DNA from: Parapedobacter indicus
GTDB lineage: Bacteria; Bacteroidota; Bacteroidia; Sphingobacteriales; Sphingobacteriaceae
DNA length: 64,000 nucleotides
Direction: 5' to 3'
NCBI RefSeq assembly: GCF_900113765.1
Contig: NZ_FOQO01000009.1
Span: 1 to 64,000, forward strand
Positions 8,683 to 18,335 of this stretch are shown here, one piece after another. A program made the translations under genes and the position numbers. Position 1 is the stretch's first letter; each line of letters starts with the position of its first letter. A model generated the notes under the pieces. That model worked only from the letters and a program-made list of their open reading frames with translations, did no database searches and was not told where the DNA came from.

Positions 8683-9774
8683 CTATTGTGTGAGTTGATT
8701 TAATATGCTATTTACCCGTTCTTTCTGAATAATGTCCCCCGACTGATCGTACAATACCGCAAGAGATTTCAACGCTCTTACCTCTGAGGGTTGTATTTGG
8801 TTTGCTCTTAACAAATAATCCTGTGCTTTGTTTTGTTTCTCTTCGTTTTCGGGATTGGCGATGTACTCCCTTAGGTACATCAATCCCAATTCCAGATTGC
8901 CCTCAAAGTTATTAGCATCTAAGTTAATAACCTTCTCATAAAATGCTTTTGCCACAGCATTGTTACCCTCCATCTCGTTTGCATAGCCCGCGATGTAGTT
9001 GAGATTTACATTTTCGGGTTCGTGCGCAATCGCTTCGTCAGCAAGCGGCACGATTGCCGAATAGGCCTCGTTGGCAAGGTACGTATTGATCAAAGTGAAG
9101 AGGATTTCTTTGTCTTTCGGAAACTGCTCCCTACCGGCAAGCAGTGTATTCAGCCTCGACCGATTATCTCCCTGCTGGCGATACAAACTGGCCAGTTCAA
9201 GAATATAAGCCGGCGAAGAAGTTTCCCGCTGGGCGGTAAACGTTTGATACCGTTTGATAGCGTCTTCGTTTCCACCTATTTTGGTGCTCAGCACTGCAAG
9301 ATTATGTTTCACGTCGATCGCAGACCCACTGATGGAATCGACTTTACGGTATTGGTGATAAGCTTCCTCAAAATTTGCTGCCGTCACGGCCCGGTTCGCT
9401 TTGATCAGGTAAGCATTGGCCAGCGACCGCCTGATGTAACTGATTTCAGGTCCGTGTTCAACGTTTAACGACTTGTTTGTCAGCCGTCTCAATGCAGCCA
9501 AGCCGATGTCGGCGGGATCTGCCGTGTATTTCTGCGTACGGTTTGAATCGACCACTGCCAAGGTGCTGTACACCAAACCGCGCAATAAAATATTCCGGAA
9601 GCTGACGGAATCCCTTTTGGTCTTATACGCCTCGTCCGCAAACTTACGGGCCGCTTCGAGGTGTTTGAAATCCTTGGATTTCGTGTAAAGCGCAAAATTA
9701 TTGTTACCTTCTTTCAGATTGGACTGAGCCATTGCGGGCAATGTGCCTATGGCCAGCAAACATGCGATGACCAT
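8683..9774 (-). CDS. exported tetratricopeptide repeat protein, second copy
   Basis: About 363 residues from the ATG at 9772-9774, which starts a signal-peptide-like segment (MVIACLLAIGTLPAMAQ). TPR-like helices fill the remainder (EDAIKRYQTFTAQRE; AKAFYEKVINLDANNFEGNLELG). An upstream in-frame ATG (9834) would add a very basic stretch and overlap the end of gyrA; the added lysines and arginines may simply be the shifted-frame reading of gyrA's acidic tail. Against the shorter start, it leaves no positive charge before the hydrophobic core. Start therefore uncertain. Lies 13 bases after gyrA and 9 before the next TPR gene; function unknown. Confidence 0.7.
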   Translation of the reverse strand: MVIACLLAIGTLPAMAQSNLKEGNNNFALYTKSKDFKHLEAARKFADEAYKTKRDSVSFRNILLRGLVYSTLAVVDSNRTQKYTADPADIGLAALRRLTNKSLNVEHGPEISYIRRSLANAYLIKANRAVTAANFEEAYHQYRKVDSISGSAIDVKHNLAVLSTKIGGNEDAIKRYQTFTAQRETSSPAYILELASLYRQQGDNRSRLNTLLAGREQFPKDKEILFTLINTYLANEAYSAIVPLADEAIAHEPENVNLNYIAGYANEMEGNNAVAKAFYEKVINLDANNFEGNLELGLMYLREYIANPENEEKQNKAQDYLLRANQIQPSEVRALKSLAVLYDQSGDIIQKERVNSILNQLTQ

Positions 9775-9787
9775 TATTTTTCCCAGC

Positions 9788-12340
9788 TTATTCTTCCGGC
9801 TGAGCCGATTCGTCCGTTTCGCTCGTGTTTTCATCGGTATTATTGATGTTTTCCTGATTTTCCTCGTCTTCATGTTCCACTTTGGTTACAGATGCGATTT
9901 CGTCGTCGCCCTTCAGACTAATCAGACGAACGCCTTGGGTTGCCCTGCCCATTACGCGCAGTTCGCTGACGGCGATCCGGATCACAATGCCGGATTTATT
10001 GATAATCATCAGATCATCGTTGTCTGTTACGTCTTTTATAGCCACCAACTCACCTGTTTTCTCGGTTACATTGATGGTCTTTACGCCTTTGCCGCCGCGG
10101 TTGGTTACCCGGTAGTCTTCGATATCCGTCCGCTTTCCGTAACCTTTTTCCGATACAACCAAGACGGTTATTTCAGAATTATTAACACTAATCATGCCAA
10201 CAACTTCATCGTTGGGGCCTGCCAGCGTCACTCCCCGTACACCGGTCGCCGTCCGTCCCATCGGACGTACCGTTGACTCGTTGAAGCGGATAGCTCTTCC
10301 CGAACGGAGTGCCATCACAATTTCGCTGTTGCCATCGGTGAGGCAAGCCTCCAATAATTGATCGCCTTCGTTGATATTAATGGCGTTAATACCATTGGCC
10401 CGTGGGCGCGAATAGGCTTCGAGCGACGTCTTTTTAATAGTGCCGCGTTTCGTACACATGATGATGAAATTGTTCTCAAGGTACTCCTGATCCTTGAGGT
10501 TTTTCACCTTAATATATGCCTTAATTTTTTCTTCTTTCGGGATATTGATGATGTTCTGTATAGCCCGGCCGCGGGAGGTACGCGTACCTTCCGGGATTTC
10601 AAAGGCCCGAAGCCAGAAACACCGACCCGCTTCGGTAAAGAAGAGCATGTAATTGTGGGCGGAGGCAATGATGATATGTTCGGTAAAATCTTCCTCGCGT
10701 GTATTGCTACCCAGCGACCCTTTGCCTCCACGGCCCTGCCTACGGTATTCGGTCAGCGGGGTACGTTTTACGTAGCTTTCGTGCGAGATGGTGATAACAA
10801 TTTCTTCGTCTTCGATGAAATCTTCCATCCGCATATCTTCGGCCGAATGGACAATCGTTGAACGGCGCTCGTCTCCGTATTTCTCCTTCACTTCCTCCAG
10901 CTCCTCCTTGATGATCTTCATCCGTAATCCTTCATCTGCCAACACGGATTTCAAATAGTCGATGGTTTTCATCAGCTCGGCGTATTCCTCTTTGATCTTG
11001 TCGCGCTCCAGTCCGGTAAGCCGCCGAAGTGTCATATCGAGAATAGCGCGGGCCTGAATATCGCTCAGGCCGAATTTTTCCATCAACCCCACCCGTGCAT
11101 CTTCCGGGGTGGCAGAGGCACGGATCAATTGAATCACTTCGTCCAGGTGATCGAGTGCAATGAGTAAACCTTCTAGGATATGGGCTCGTTTTTCCGCCTC
11201 CGCCAGTTCGAACTTCGTACGACGCACCACCACTTCGTGACGATGTTCGACAAAGTGATAAATCATATCTTTAAGGTTGAGCAACATGGGGCGTCCATGT
11301 ACCAGCGCGATATTATTTACACTGAATGAGGTTTGTAAGGCGGTATGCTTATACAGATTGTTAAGCACAATGGAAGCATTGCCATCGCGTTTGATTTCGT
11401 ATACGATACGCATTCCATGCCGATCGGATTCATCCCGGATTTCGGATATCCCTTCTATCTTTTTATCGTTGACCAGGTCAGCGGTCCGTTTGATCATATC
11501 CGACTTATTCACCTGATAGGGAATCTCGGTCACGATGATCTGTTCACGACCTGTCTTTGTGGTTTCGATTTCAGCTTTTGCGCGCATAACCACGCGACCG
11601 CGACCCGTTTGGAAGGCTTCCTGAACGCCTGCATACCCGTAGATGATACCGCCGGTAGGGAAGTCTGGGCCCTTGATGTGCTGCATCAATTCGTCAATCT
11701 CAATATCACGGTTATCGATGTAAGCGATGATGCCATCCACCACCTCGGACAGGTTGTGCGGAGCCATATTGGTAGCCATACCCACAGCGATCCCAGACGC
11801 CCCATTCACCAACAAATTGGGGATACGGGTAGGCAGCACCGTGGGCTCTTCGATGGAATCATCGAAGTTGAGTTGGTAGTCGATGGTATCTTTATTGATA
11901 TCGGAAAGCAACTCTTCGGCTATTTTTTTCAATCTAGCTTCTGTATAACGCATGGCCGCTGGAGGGTCGCCGTCTATCGAACCGTAATTTCCCTGTCCGT
12001 CAACCAACGGATATCTGAGACTCCATTCCTGCGCCATACGTACCATGGTGTCATATACAGACGAGTCGCCGTGGGGGTGATACTTACCCAATACGTCGCC
12101 CACGATACGTGCCGACTTTTTGTAGGGCTTTCCGCTGGTCACCCCCAGTTCCTGCATGCCGAAAAGCACCCGACGGTGCACCGGCTTTAATCCGTCGCGC
12201 ACATCGGGCAGTGCACGGGAAACAATGACAGACATTGAATAATCAATGTATGCCGATTTCATTTGGTCTTCGATGTTGATGGGGATGATCCGGTCGTTTG
12301 CCGGAACAAGGTTGTTCTCGTTTTCTGTTTCTTCAGCCAT
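9788..12340 (-). CDS. gyrA: DNA gyrase subunit A
   Basis: 850 residues. The breakage-reunion subunit of gyrase: cleaves and rejoins DNA while GyrB uses ATP to introduce negative supercoils. Visible features are the N-terminal [25 protein letters not shown] block, the active-site tyrosine Y132 in MRYTEARL, the coiled-coil region [18 protein letters not shown], and the GyrA box QGRGGKG in the C-terminal beta-pinwheel, which separates GyrA from ParC. The tail is very acidic (E, D, N and Q rich), as in many gyrases. Leads an operon with two TPR genes. An ATAAGCG/CGCTTAT inverted repeat at 12383-12400 lies in its leader. Confidence 0.96.
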   Translation of the reverse strand: MAEETENENNLVPANDRIIPINIEDQMKSAYIDYSMSVIVSRALPDVRDGLKPVHRRVLFGMQELGVTSGKPYKKSARIVGDVLGKYHPHGDSSVYDTMVRMAQEWSLRYPLVDGQGNYGSIDGDPPAAMRYTEARLKKIAEELLSDINKDTIDYQLNFDDSIEEPTVLPTRIPNLLVNGASGIAVGMATNMAPHNLSEVVDGIIAYIDNRDIEIDELMQHIKGPDFPTGGIIYGYAGVQEAFQTGRGRVVMRAKAEIETTKTGREQIIVTEIPYQVNKSDMIKRTADLVNDKKIEGISEIRDESDRHGMRIVYEIKRDGNASIVLNNLYKHTALQTSFSVNNIALVHGRPMLLNLKDMIYHFVEHRHEVVVRRTKFELAEAEKRAHILEGLLIALDHLDEVIQLIRASATPEDARVGLMEKFGLSDIQARAILDMTLRRLTGLERDKIKEEYAELMKTIDYLKSVLADEGLRMKIIKEELEEVKEKYGDERRSTIVHSAEDMRMEDFIEDEEIVITISHESYVKRTPLTEYRRQGRGGKGSLGSNTREEDFTEHIIIASAHNYMLFFTEAGRCFWLRAFEIPEGTRTSRGRAIQNIINIPKEEKIKAYIKVKNLKDQEYLENNFIIMCTKRGTIKKTSLEAYSRPRANGINAININEGDQLLEACLTDGNSEIVMALRSGRAIRFNESTVRPMGRTATGVRGVTLAGPNDEVVGMISVNNSEITVLVVSEKGYGKRTDIEDYRVTNRGGKGVKTINVTEKTGELVAIKDVTDNDDLMIINKSGIVIRIAVSELRVMGRATQGVRLISLKGDDEIASVTKVEHEDEENQENINNTDENTSETDESAQPEE

Positions 12341-12382
12341 TATACGTTTTCAGTTCTCTTAAATCACTACGCGTAAACAGAT

Positions 12383-12400
12383 ATAAGCGGATTCGCTTAT
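12383..12400 (-). promoter_or_regulatory. inverted repeat in the gyrA leader
   Basis: ATAAGCG-GATT-CGCTTAT, a perfect 7-bp stem with a 4-base loop, 43 bases upstream of the gyrA ATG. A near-consensus -7 (TATTTTCG on the minus strand, 12409-12416) sits just upstream, so the repeat would be near the transcript start. Function unknown. Confidence 0.35.
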
Positions 12401-12495
12401 TGCGCATGCGAAAATAAGAAATTTTTAGGTGATTCTATAATGTTTTTTGGTGTCCTGAAATCGGTGAGCGATACCCTGTCAGCCGCGCGTCGGAT

Positions 12496-12525
12496 TTTGA
12501 AATCCGCATGGAATCCTTAACTTTG
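12496..12525 (+). promoter_or_regulatory. promoter of the mechanosensitive channel gene
   Basis: -33 TTTG at 12496-12499, 18-base spacer, -7 TAACTTTG at 12518-12525: a good match to the Bacteroidota vegetative consensus. The -33 lies inside a palindrome, CGGATTT-TG-AAATCCG (12491-12506), which could be an operator. The start codon is 40 bases downstream. Confidence 0.6.
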
Positions 12526-12565
12526 CCCGCTACTTATTTCTTCTTTTTACAATCCGATAATTTAT

Positions 12566-13915
12566 TTGCAACAACTGATTATGGAAATACCTACGATCGT
12601 CAATCCGTCAAACACATTTTATCAATGGACACACGATAAGCTCCTGGAATGGGGGGTTCCCGCTGCGCAGGCAAACCTTATTAACCTGTTGGTATTATCT
12701 GGATTGCTGCTGCTCGGGTTGGGGATAATCGGGTTTGTCGTCCGCAAACTGCTTGTCAATGTATTGATCACCGTGGCCAAACGATCAGCCACGAAATTTG
12801 ACGATCATTTGGTACGCAATAGGGCGATGGCTCATTTAGCCCGGCTGGTTCCCCTCATTATTTCGATCCAATTCATTCCGGTCATCTTTTCGGATTTCCC
12901 AACGTGGATAGGGCCGGTACGGAAGTTTTTGGATATACTCCTGGTCGTTGGATGGGTGCTGTTATTCAGAGCGCTTTTCAGGTCAATACGCGATCACCTC
13001 CGAACTAAAAAGGGATTTGAGGAAAAGCCATTGGACAGCTATATGCAGGTGATAAACATCTTTATGTTTTTTATCGGGGGAATTATTATCTTTTCCATGG
13101 TAACCGGTCAATCACCTTGGGCATTTCTGGGCGCATTAGGTGCTGCATCAGCGATTCTGTTGTTGGTCTTTAAAGACACGATTATGGGATTCGTAGCTAG
13201 CATACAAGTTTCTACAAATGATATGGTACGCGTAGGTGATTGGATAGAAATGCCTAAGTACAACGCCGATGGCGATGTTATTGAGATCAATCTCAATACC
13301 GTGAAGGTACGGAATTGGGATAAGACGATCACCACGGTACCTACGCATTACCTGGTAACGGATTCCTTCAAAAACTGGCGCGGAATGCACAGTGCAGGCG
13401 GGCGACGGATCAAACGTTCGATAAACGTCAAGATATCGTCAATCCGTTATCTTGAGAAGGAAGAGATCGAGCAATTGAAGAAAATACAGTTGCTAGCATC
13501 CTATATCGATGAAAGACGGGCAGAAATTGATCAATATAATGCAGAAAGCGGTGCGGATCCGACGATGCCTGTCAATGGACGGAAAATGACCAATGTAGGG
13601 TTATACCGGCAATATATCAACCGTTATACGGAACAACATCCGTTGATCCATAAAGGCTATACAATGGTTGTCCGCCAGCTCCAGCCGACGGAATACGGTT
13701 TACCGATTGAACTCTATATGTATACGTCAAACACCAAATGGGCGGTTTATGAAAACGCAATGGCGGATATTTTTGACCACCTATTGGCGTCTATCAAATA
13801 CTTCGGTCTTGAAGTGTTTGAAGCTCCTGCGTCCGACGATATCCGTAGCCTGGGCGTATTGCGGCGGAATGGCGAAAAAGGAGTTGGTGTACCGATCCGG
13901 CAAGGAGAAGGGTAG
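12566..13915 (+). CDS. MscS-family mechanosensitive channel, YbdG/MscM type
   Basis: 449 residues. Predicted inner-membrane channel that opens on hypo-osmotic stress. Hydrophobic segments lie at about 37-60, 88-110, 122-142, 165-185 and 188-212; the last holds the glycine/alanine-rich pore helix (FLGALGAASAILLLVFKDTIMGFVAS) typical of MscS. VRVGDWIEMPKYNADGDVIEINLNTVKVRNWD is the beta-domain; the insertion after the conserved DWIE and the WDKTITTVPTHYLVTDSFKNWRGM block match the YbdG subfamily rather than E. coli MscS. A first ATG is possible a few codons later (MEIPTIVNP). Single gene with its own promoter; it converges with a small anchored protein. Confidence 0.85.
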   Translation: MQQLIMEIPTIVNPSNTFYQWTHDKLLEWGVPAAQANLINLLVLSGLLLLGLGIIGFVVRKLLVNVLITVAKRSATKFDDHLVRNRAMAHLARLVPLIISIQFIPVIFSDFPTWIGPVRKFLDILLVVGWVLLFRALFRSIRDHLRTKKGFEEKPLDSYMQVINIFMFFIGGIIIFSMVTGQSPWAFLGALGAASAILLLVFKDTIMGFVASIQVSTNDMVRVGDWIEMPKYNADGDVIEINLNTVKVRNWDKTITTVPTHYLVTDSFKNWRGMHSAGGRRIKRSINVKISSIRYLEKEEIEQLKKIQLLASYIDERRAEIDQYNAESGADPTMPVNGRKMTNVGLYRQYINRYTEQHPLIHKGYTMVVRQLQPTEYGLPIELYMYTSNTKWAVYENAMADIFDHLLASIKYFGLEVFEAPASDDIRSLGVLRRNGEKGVGVPIRQGEG

Positions 13916-13925
13916 CATATACCGA

Positions 13926-14423
13926 CTATTGCCGATCGCGGGCGTCGTTGATGACCCGCATCACTTCGTCGACCATAGTTTTGGCCACGTCGCGCATCTT
14001 TTCATTTCCATTGAAGTCGACATCCAATGTAACTTCCTTGCTCTTTTCTTTGTAGTTATACTGCAGGTAGAACCTAGGGACGTCGTTTCCGGCTGTGGTG
14101 TCCCCGGATGTCATGTCGTCAGGCAAATTCCAAAATCCCAATTGCGCGGCTTTTCCGTGTAGGTATTGCAAATCATCCCTGCGAAGCCGTATCGTATCGG
14201 TTACCAACGAATCCCGGGTATTAAGATACTTATAGACTCCGGTTGCCGAATCAAATTGATTAATCAGTTCATCTCCTTCACCATACTTCAGTACAATCGA
14301 TTCGAAATCGGTAAAACGGAACGGTGCGTTTTTGAACATCTGGCTGTAATAGAAAAAACAATACAGCAGGAAGGGGACTACAATACAGACAGCAAGAAAT
14401 ATCTTTTTGGCACGCTCACTCAT
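13926..14423 (-). CDS. membrane-anchored protein of unknown function
   Basis: 165 residues. A single N-terminal membrane helix (about 8-27, IFLAVCIVVPFLLYCFFYYS) anchors a soluble domain of about 135 residues with alternating beta strands (FRFTDFESIVLKYG; RFYLQYNYKEKSKEVTLDVDF). No family recognised. No cysteine lipobox, so a membrane anchor is more likely than a lipoprotein. Starts downstream of a TACCTTTG -7 element and ends 10 bases from the stop of the mechanosensitive channel gene. Confidence 0.65.
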   Translation of the reverse strand: MSERAKKIFLAVCIVVPFLLYCFFYYSQMFKNAPFRFTDFESIVLKYGEGDELINQFDSATGVYKYLNTRDSLVTDTIRLRRDDLQYLHGKAAQLGFWNLPDDMTSGDTTAGNDVPRFYLQYNYKEKSKEVTLDVDFNGNEKMRDVAKTMVDEVMRVINDARDRQ

Positions 14424-14442
14424 GATGTTAATTTAAATGCGG

Positions 14443-14450
14443 CAAAGGTA
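14443..14450 (-). promoter_or_regulatory. -7 promoter element of the anchored-protein gene
   Basis: TACCTTTG on the minus strand, 19 bases before the ATG at 14421-14423. Confidence 0.5.
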
Positions 14451-14517
14451 GGGAAAAAAAGGGAAGGACGATAACTCCCAAATGAAGGCTCAGGTTGTAA
14501 GTTGAATTTTGAATCGT

Positions 14518-14525
14518 TACCTTTA
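14518..14525 (+). promoter_or_regulatory. possible -7 element of the HTCS gene
   Basis: TACCTTTA, one base off TAnnTTTG, with a TTG 21 bases upstream (14494-14496). The ATG is 57 bases downstream. Weak match. Confidence 0.3.
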
Positions 14526-14582
14526 CAGTTATTGTTACTCGGAAGATCGATTAACGGACCAATTTGACCAAAAAGATGATTC

Positions 14583-17500
14583 ATGCTTAAGTATATTTTG
14601 ACGCTGCTGGCGATCGGTTTCGCGGTAGTGTGCCAAGGACAATTCACCAACCTGAAATTTGACCATATCACGTCAGAAAACGGACTGCCCCAAAGCACCA
14701 TACACGGCATCGCCAAAGACAAATATGGGTTTATGTGGTTCGGCACCTGGTCCGGCCTTTGCCGCTACGACGGTTATCGTTTCCGGATTTATCATTACGA
14801 ACAGGGCAATCCACGAAGCATCAGTAACAACCGTATTCATAACATTATCAAAGATGAATCCGATGATATCTGGGTGTTGCCTTTTGATGAGACGATAGCC
14901 TGCAGGTACAATTATGCGTCCGATGATTTTGATCGTGTTCCCATCGACTCACTCTCTCCCGAATTTCAGAAACGGATATCCCGAAGGGATCATTACCTAA
15001 CGGTCTCATTTTCGTATGATCAGGTCAAGTGGAGCCTCGACCACAATTCAAACGGCATGGTGGAGACCTGCCTCCGTACCGGACAGCAACAGCAGTACAC
15101 ATCCAGTGCAATAAGCCGCTGGGCGCTTAATGATGCCTATGTGAGCGATATTTACCTGGATGACCAACGCATTTTATGGGTGGGCACCTACAGTCATGGC
15201 ATCAACAAAGCGAACCTTGAAGCGAATCCGTTCAACTATTTTTATCACGATCCGACCGATCCCAACTCGATTGTCGACAATAACGTACGTGCAATCTGTC
15301 AGGATAAAAACGGAAACCTGTGGATCGGTACCCGTGATCGGGGCATCACCGTCATTGACAGTACGGGCAAGGCACACCACATCACGCATCAACCATCCGA
15401 TAGCAATTCCATTAAGAGCGACCAAATTAAAAAACTGTTCTGTGATTCGAGGGGTTACGTCTGGATCGGCACAAAAAAAGGGCTAGACCGGTACAATCCG
15501 GAAACAGGCCGCATCCGCCGTTTCGATACATTGGGCTTGCATTACAGTCCCGTCTACGGCATGATGGAAGATACCGAATCGAATATTTGGTTTGCGACAT
15601 GGAACGGCATCTATAAGTACGTTGTGGCGACCGATCGCATGATTCATTTCGATCCTGCCGAAACGCTGGGTCAGCCCCATGCCTGGTGTATCCTACAAGA
15701 TAGTGAGGGACGCATATGGGTAGGTACTGAAGGAAACGGCATCGTTGTTTTCCGGGAAGATCAGTCAGGTAGTTTAACCATTGTCAATCGATTTAATCAT
15801 CAGCATACATCACCGAATACCATCAGCGATAACCGGGTTTACTGTATCCATGAAGATCTCAACCATGATTTTTGGATCGGTACAGGCAACGGACTGGACA
15901 GATACGACCCAACAAATGCTACCTTTGAACGGTTTCATACATCCCCCCCGGGGTTGGCACAGGGTACGATCGCTGGAATCCTGGAAGATAATCATGGATA
16001 TATTTGGGTTAGTCATAAACGTGGCATCTCGCAGATCAACCGGAAAACACGGTGGATACGGAACTATACACAGCAGGACGGCCTGCAGAGCAACGAGTTT
16101 TCCGATGGTGCGAGCTATAAAAGTCCTTACACATCCACGCTGTTCTTCGGCGGCAATAACGGATATAATGCATTTAACCCCGACAGCATAAAAACCAACA
16201 GTATTGCGCCACAGGTCGTATTGACCCAACTCCAAGTATTAAATAAGCCGGTTGAAATCAACCAAGAAGTCAACGGAAGGAAATTGCTCAACAAACCGTT
16301 GTATCTGACCGACTCCATTCAACTGTCACATCGCGACAAAAGTGTCGCCATCGAATTCGCAGCGCTGCATTTTGCAAATCCCATCGGCAACAAGTATGCC
16401 TACATGCTGGAAGGGTTTGATCAAGACTGGATCGCTGCGGATGCAATGCATCGGGTTGCAACCTACTCCAACTTGTCTCCCGGCACGTATGTATTTAAAG
16501 TAAAGGCAGCCAATAGCGACGGCATCTGGAATCCGGTACCGCGTGAACTGCATATTTCCGTTGCCCCGGCATTCTGGGCCAGTACGTGGGCGTATTGGAT
16601 GTACGGAGCGATATTCATGGCGCTACTTTATGCATTTTACCATTACATCATACGCTATGAACGGCTGAATAGCCAATTAAAATACGAGACCCTGGTACAT
16701 GAAAAAGAACGTGAACTCAACGAACGGAAGTTTCAATTTTTCACGAATATTTCCCATGAAATCAAAACGCCGCTTACGCTGATTCTGGCACCCATCCAAC
16801 GGCTCATGCAGGTTAGCGAAGGCCATACAGCGATCCAACAGCAGCTACGCACGATGCGTGATAGTGGCGACCGGCTGCAAAAGTTAATCCATCAATTGCT
16901 GGACATCCGGAGGTTGGAGACAGGTAACGAGCAGCTGGTACTCGAACATACCGACATGGTCAGCCTCGTCAAGGTTGCCGTGGATTCTTTCCGTTCCATG
17001 GCGCAGTTGCGGCGAATCAGGTTAGAAACGATCTTGGAAGAGGCGCATTTTATGAACAGCATTGATCCGGATAAAATCGAGAAGGTGCTATACAACCTAT
17101 TGTCCAATGCATTCAAATTTACGGATGACGGGGGGCAGATTACCGTTTCCCTGAAACAATCCCTAGCAGGCGGCCGAACGTTTGCCGTGATATGCGTGGA
17201 GGACAATGGAGTCGGCATTGCCGCCGCGGATATCGTACGTATTTTCCAACCGTTTCAACAGAGCGGTTCCGGAAAAGCTGGCGGCACAGGGCTGGGACTG
17301 GCGTATTGCAAACTATTGGTTGAGCTGCACGGCGGCACTATACATGCCGAAAGCAAGAAGGATGGACAAAATCAAACTTCTTTTTTGGTCAAAATCCCCG
17401 TCTGCGCAACCGTGCATGCTACCGCAAATCCGACCGGATCAACAACCATGCTGAACACCTCAGTATGTCCATTTCAGCAAGCTTCAATCTCTTCACCTAA

Positions 17501-18284
17501 TTACCGCGCACTGAATGCTACGGTACTACTGGTAGAAGACAACGTCGAGATGCGGCGATACTTAACAGATTACTTTGCTGCCGAATACCGGGTTATTGAA
17601 GCCGCTAATGGTCAAGAAGGACTGGAAGCCGCTATCCAGGACATTCCCGACCTAATCATTAGTGACGTCATGATGCCGGACGTAGATGGCATATCCTTGT
17701 GCAAACAGCTGAAAGCCGATATCCGTACCAGCCATATTCCGGTCATTCTGCTGACCGCCAGATCTCCCATCGAATATGAAATAGAAGGGATCGAAACAGG
17801 AGCCGATGACTACATTGTCAAACCGTTTAATCTAACGGTATTGTCGCTGAAAGTCAAAAATGTACTGGTCAACCGTGCTCGCTGGAAGGAAAAATTTGCC
17901 GAACGGATCCTGATACCGTCGGCTGAATTTAATCCGGTATCCCCGGACGAAAAGCTGCTGCAACGTATCATGCGCATCGTGGAAGATCGAATATCCGATT
18001 CCACGCTGTCCGTAGATGACATCGGCGATCAGGTAGGATTAAGCCGGGCTCAGCTGTATCGGAAAATGAAAGCACTTACCGGTTCCAGTATGGCTGATAC
18101 GATCCGCGACATCCGCCTGAACCACGCACAACGATTGCTCCGCGAAAAAAAATTCAATGTATCGGAGACCGCGTATATGCTTGGATTCACAGATTCGGAC
18201 TATTTCCGAAAGTGTTTTAAAAGCAAGTTCGGCTGCTCACCCTCAGAATACTGTAAGTCGGTTGCAGCGGAAGTTAGTGGCTGA
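14583..18284 (+). CDS. hybrid two-component system regulator (HTCS) of PUL 1
   Basis: 1233 residues, a one-protein sensor-regulator typical of Bacteroidota glycan loci. In order: signal peptide (1-21); about 14 beta-propeller repeats of the two-component-propeller type (GLPQSTIHGIAKDKYGFMWFGT; IWVGTEGNGIVVF); a Y_Y_Y domain ending about 660; a membrane helix (about 668-690); a HisKA histidine kinase with phospho-acceptor H725 in ISHEIKTPL; HATPase_c with the N box NLLSNAFKF and DNGVGI and GGTGLGL boxes; a receiver domain (about 980-1095) with D1028 in ISDVMMPDVDG; and an AraC-type HTH at the C-terminus (VDDIGDQVGLSRAQLYRKM). The periplasmic part binds a glycan fragment; the HTH turns on the adjacent susCD genes. 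It is convergent with susD. Confidence 0.95.
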   Translation: MLKYILTLLAIGFAVVCQGQFTNLKFDHITSENGLPQSTIHGIAKDKYGFMWFGTWSGLCRYDGYRFRIYHYEQGNPRSISNNRIHNIIKDESDDIWVLPFDETIACRYNYASDDFDRVPIDSLSPEFQKRISRRDHYLTVSFSYDQVKWSLDHNSNGMVETCLRTGQQQQYTSSAISRWALNDAYVSDIYLDDQRILWVGTYSHGINKANLEANPFNYFYHDPTDPNSIVDNNVRAICQDKNGNLWIGTRDRGITVIDSTGKAHHITHQPSDSNSIKSDQIKKLFCDSRGYVWIGTKKGLDRYNPETGRIRRFDTLGLHYSPVYGMMEDTESNIWFATWNGIYKYVVATDRMIHFDPAETLGQPHAWCILQDSEGRIWVGTEGNGIVVFREDQSGSLTIVNRFNHQHTSPNTISDNRVYCIHEDLNHDFWIGTGNGLDRYDPTNATFERFHTSPPGLAQGTIAGILEDNHGYIWVSHKRGISQINRKTRWIRNYTQQDGLQSNEFSDGASYKSPYTSTLFFGGNNGYNAFNPDSIKTNSIAPQVVLTQLQVLNKPVEINQEVNGRKLLNKPLYLTDSIQLSHRDKSVAIEFAALHFANPIGNKYAYMLEGFDQDWIAADAMHRVATYSNLSPGTYVFKVKAANSDGIWNPVPRELHISVAPAFWASTWAYWMYGAIFMALLYAFYHYIIRYERLNSQLKYETLVHEKERELNERKFQFFTNISHEIKTPLTLILAPIQRLMQVSEGHTAIQQQLRTMRDSGDRLQKLIHQLLDIRRLETGNEQLVLEHTDMVSLVKVAVDSFRSMAQLRRIRLETILEEAHFMNSIDPDKIEKVLYNLLSNAFKFTDDGGQITVSLKQSLAGGRTFAVICVEDNGVGIAAADIVRIFQPFQQSGSGKAGGTGLGLAYCKLLVELHGGTIHAESKKDGQNQTSFLVKIPVCATVHATANPTGSTTMLNTSVCPFQQASISSPNYRALNATVLLVEDNVEMRRYLTDYFAAEYRVIEAANGQEGLEAAIQDIPDLIISDVMMPDVDGISLCKQLKADIRTSHIPVILLTARSPIEYEIEGIETGADDYIVKPFNLTVLSLKVKNVLVNRARWKEKFAERILIPSAEFNPVSPDEKLLQRIMRIVEDRISDSTLSVDDIGDQVGLSRAQLYRKMKALTGSSMADTIRDIRLNHAQRLLREKKFNVSETAYMLGFTDSDYFRKCFKSKFGCSPSEYCKSVAAEVSG

Positions 18285-18297
18285 ATAGTAAAGAAGG

Positions 18298-18324
18298 AGT
18301 GCCGGTCACCTTGACAACGGCACT
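18298..18324. terminator. putative bidirectional terminator hairpin
   Basis: AGTGCCG (18298-18304) pairs with CGGCACT (18318-18324), with a possible inner GTC/GAC pairing, between the convergent HTCS and SusD genes. No T run on either side, so termination is only inferred from placement. Confidence 0.4.
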
Positions 18325-18335
18325 ATCCCCCTGTA

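Noticed and set aside
11345..12190. 281-codon plus-strand ORF antisense to gyrA
   Set aside because: Lies inside the conserved breakage-reunion domain of gyrA; no family resemblance.
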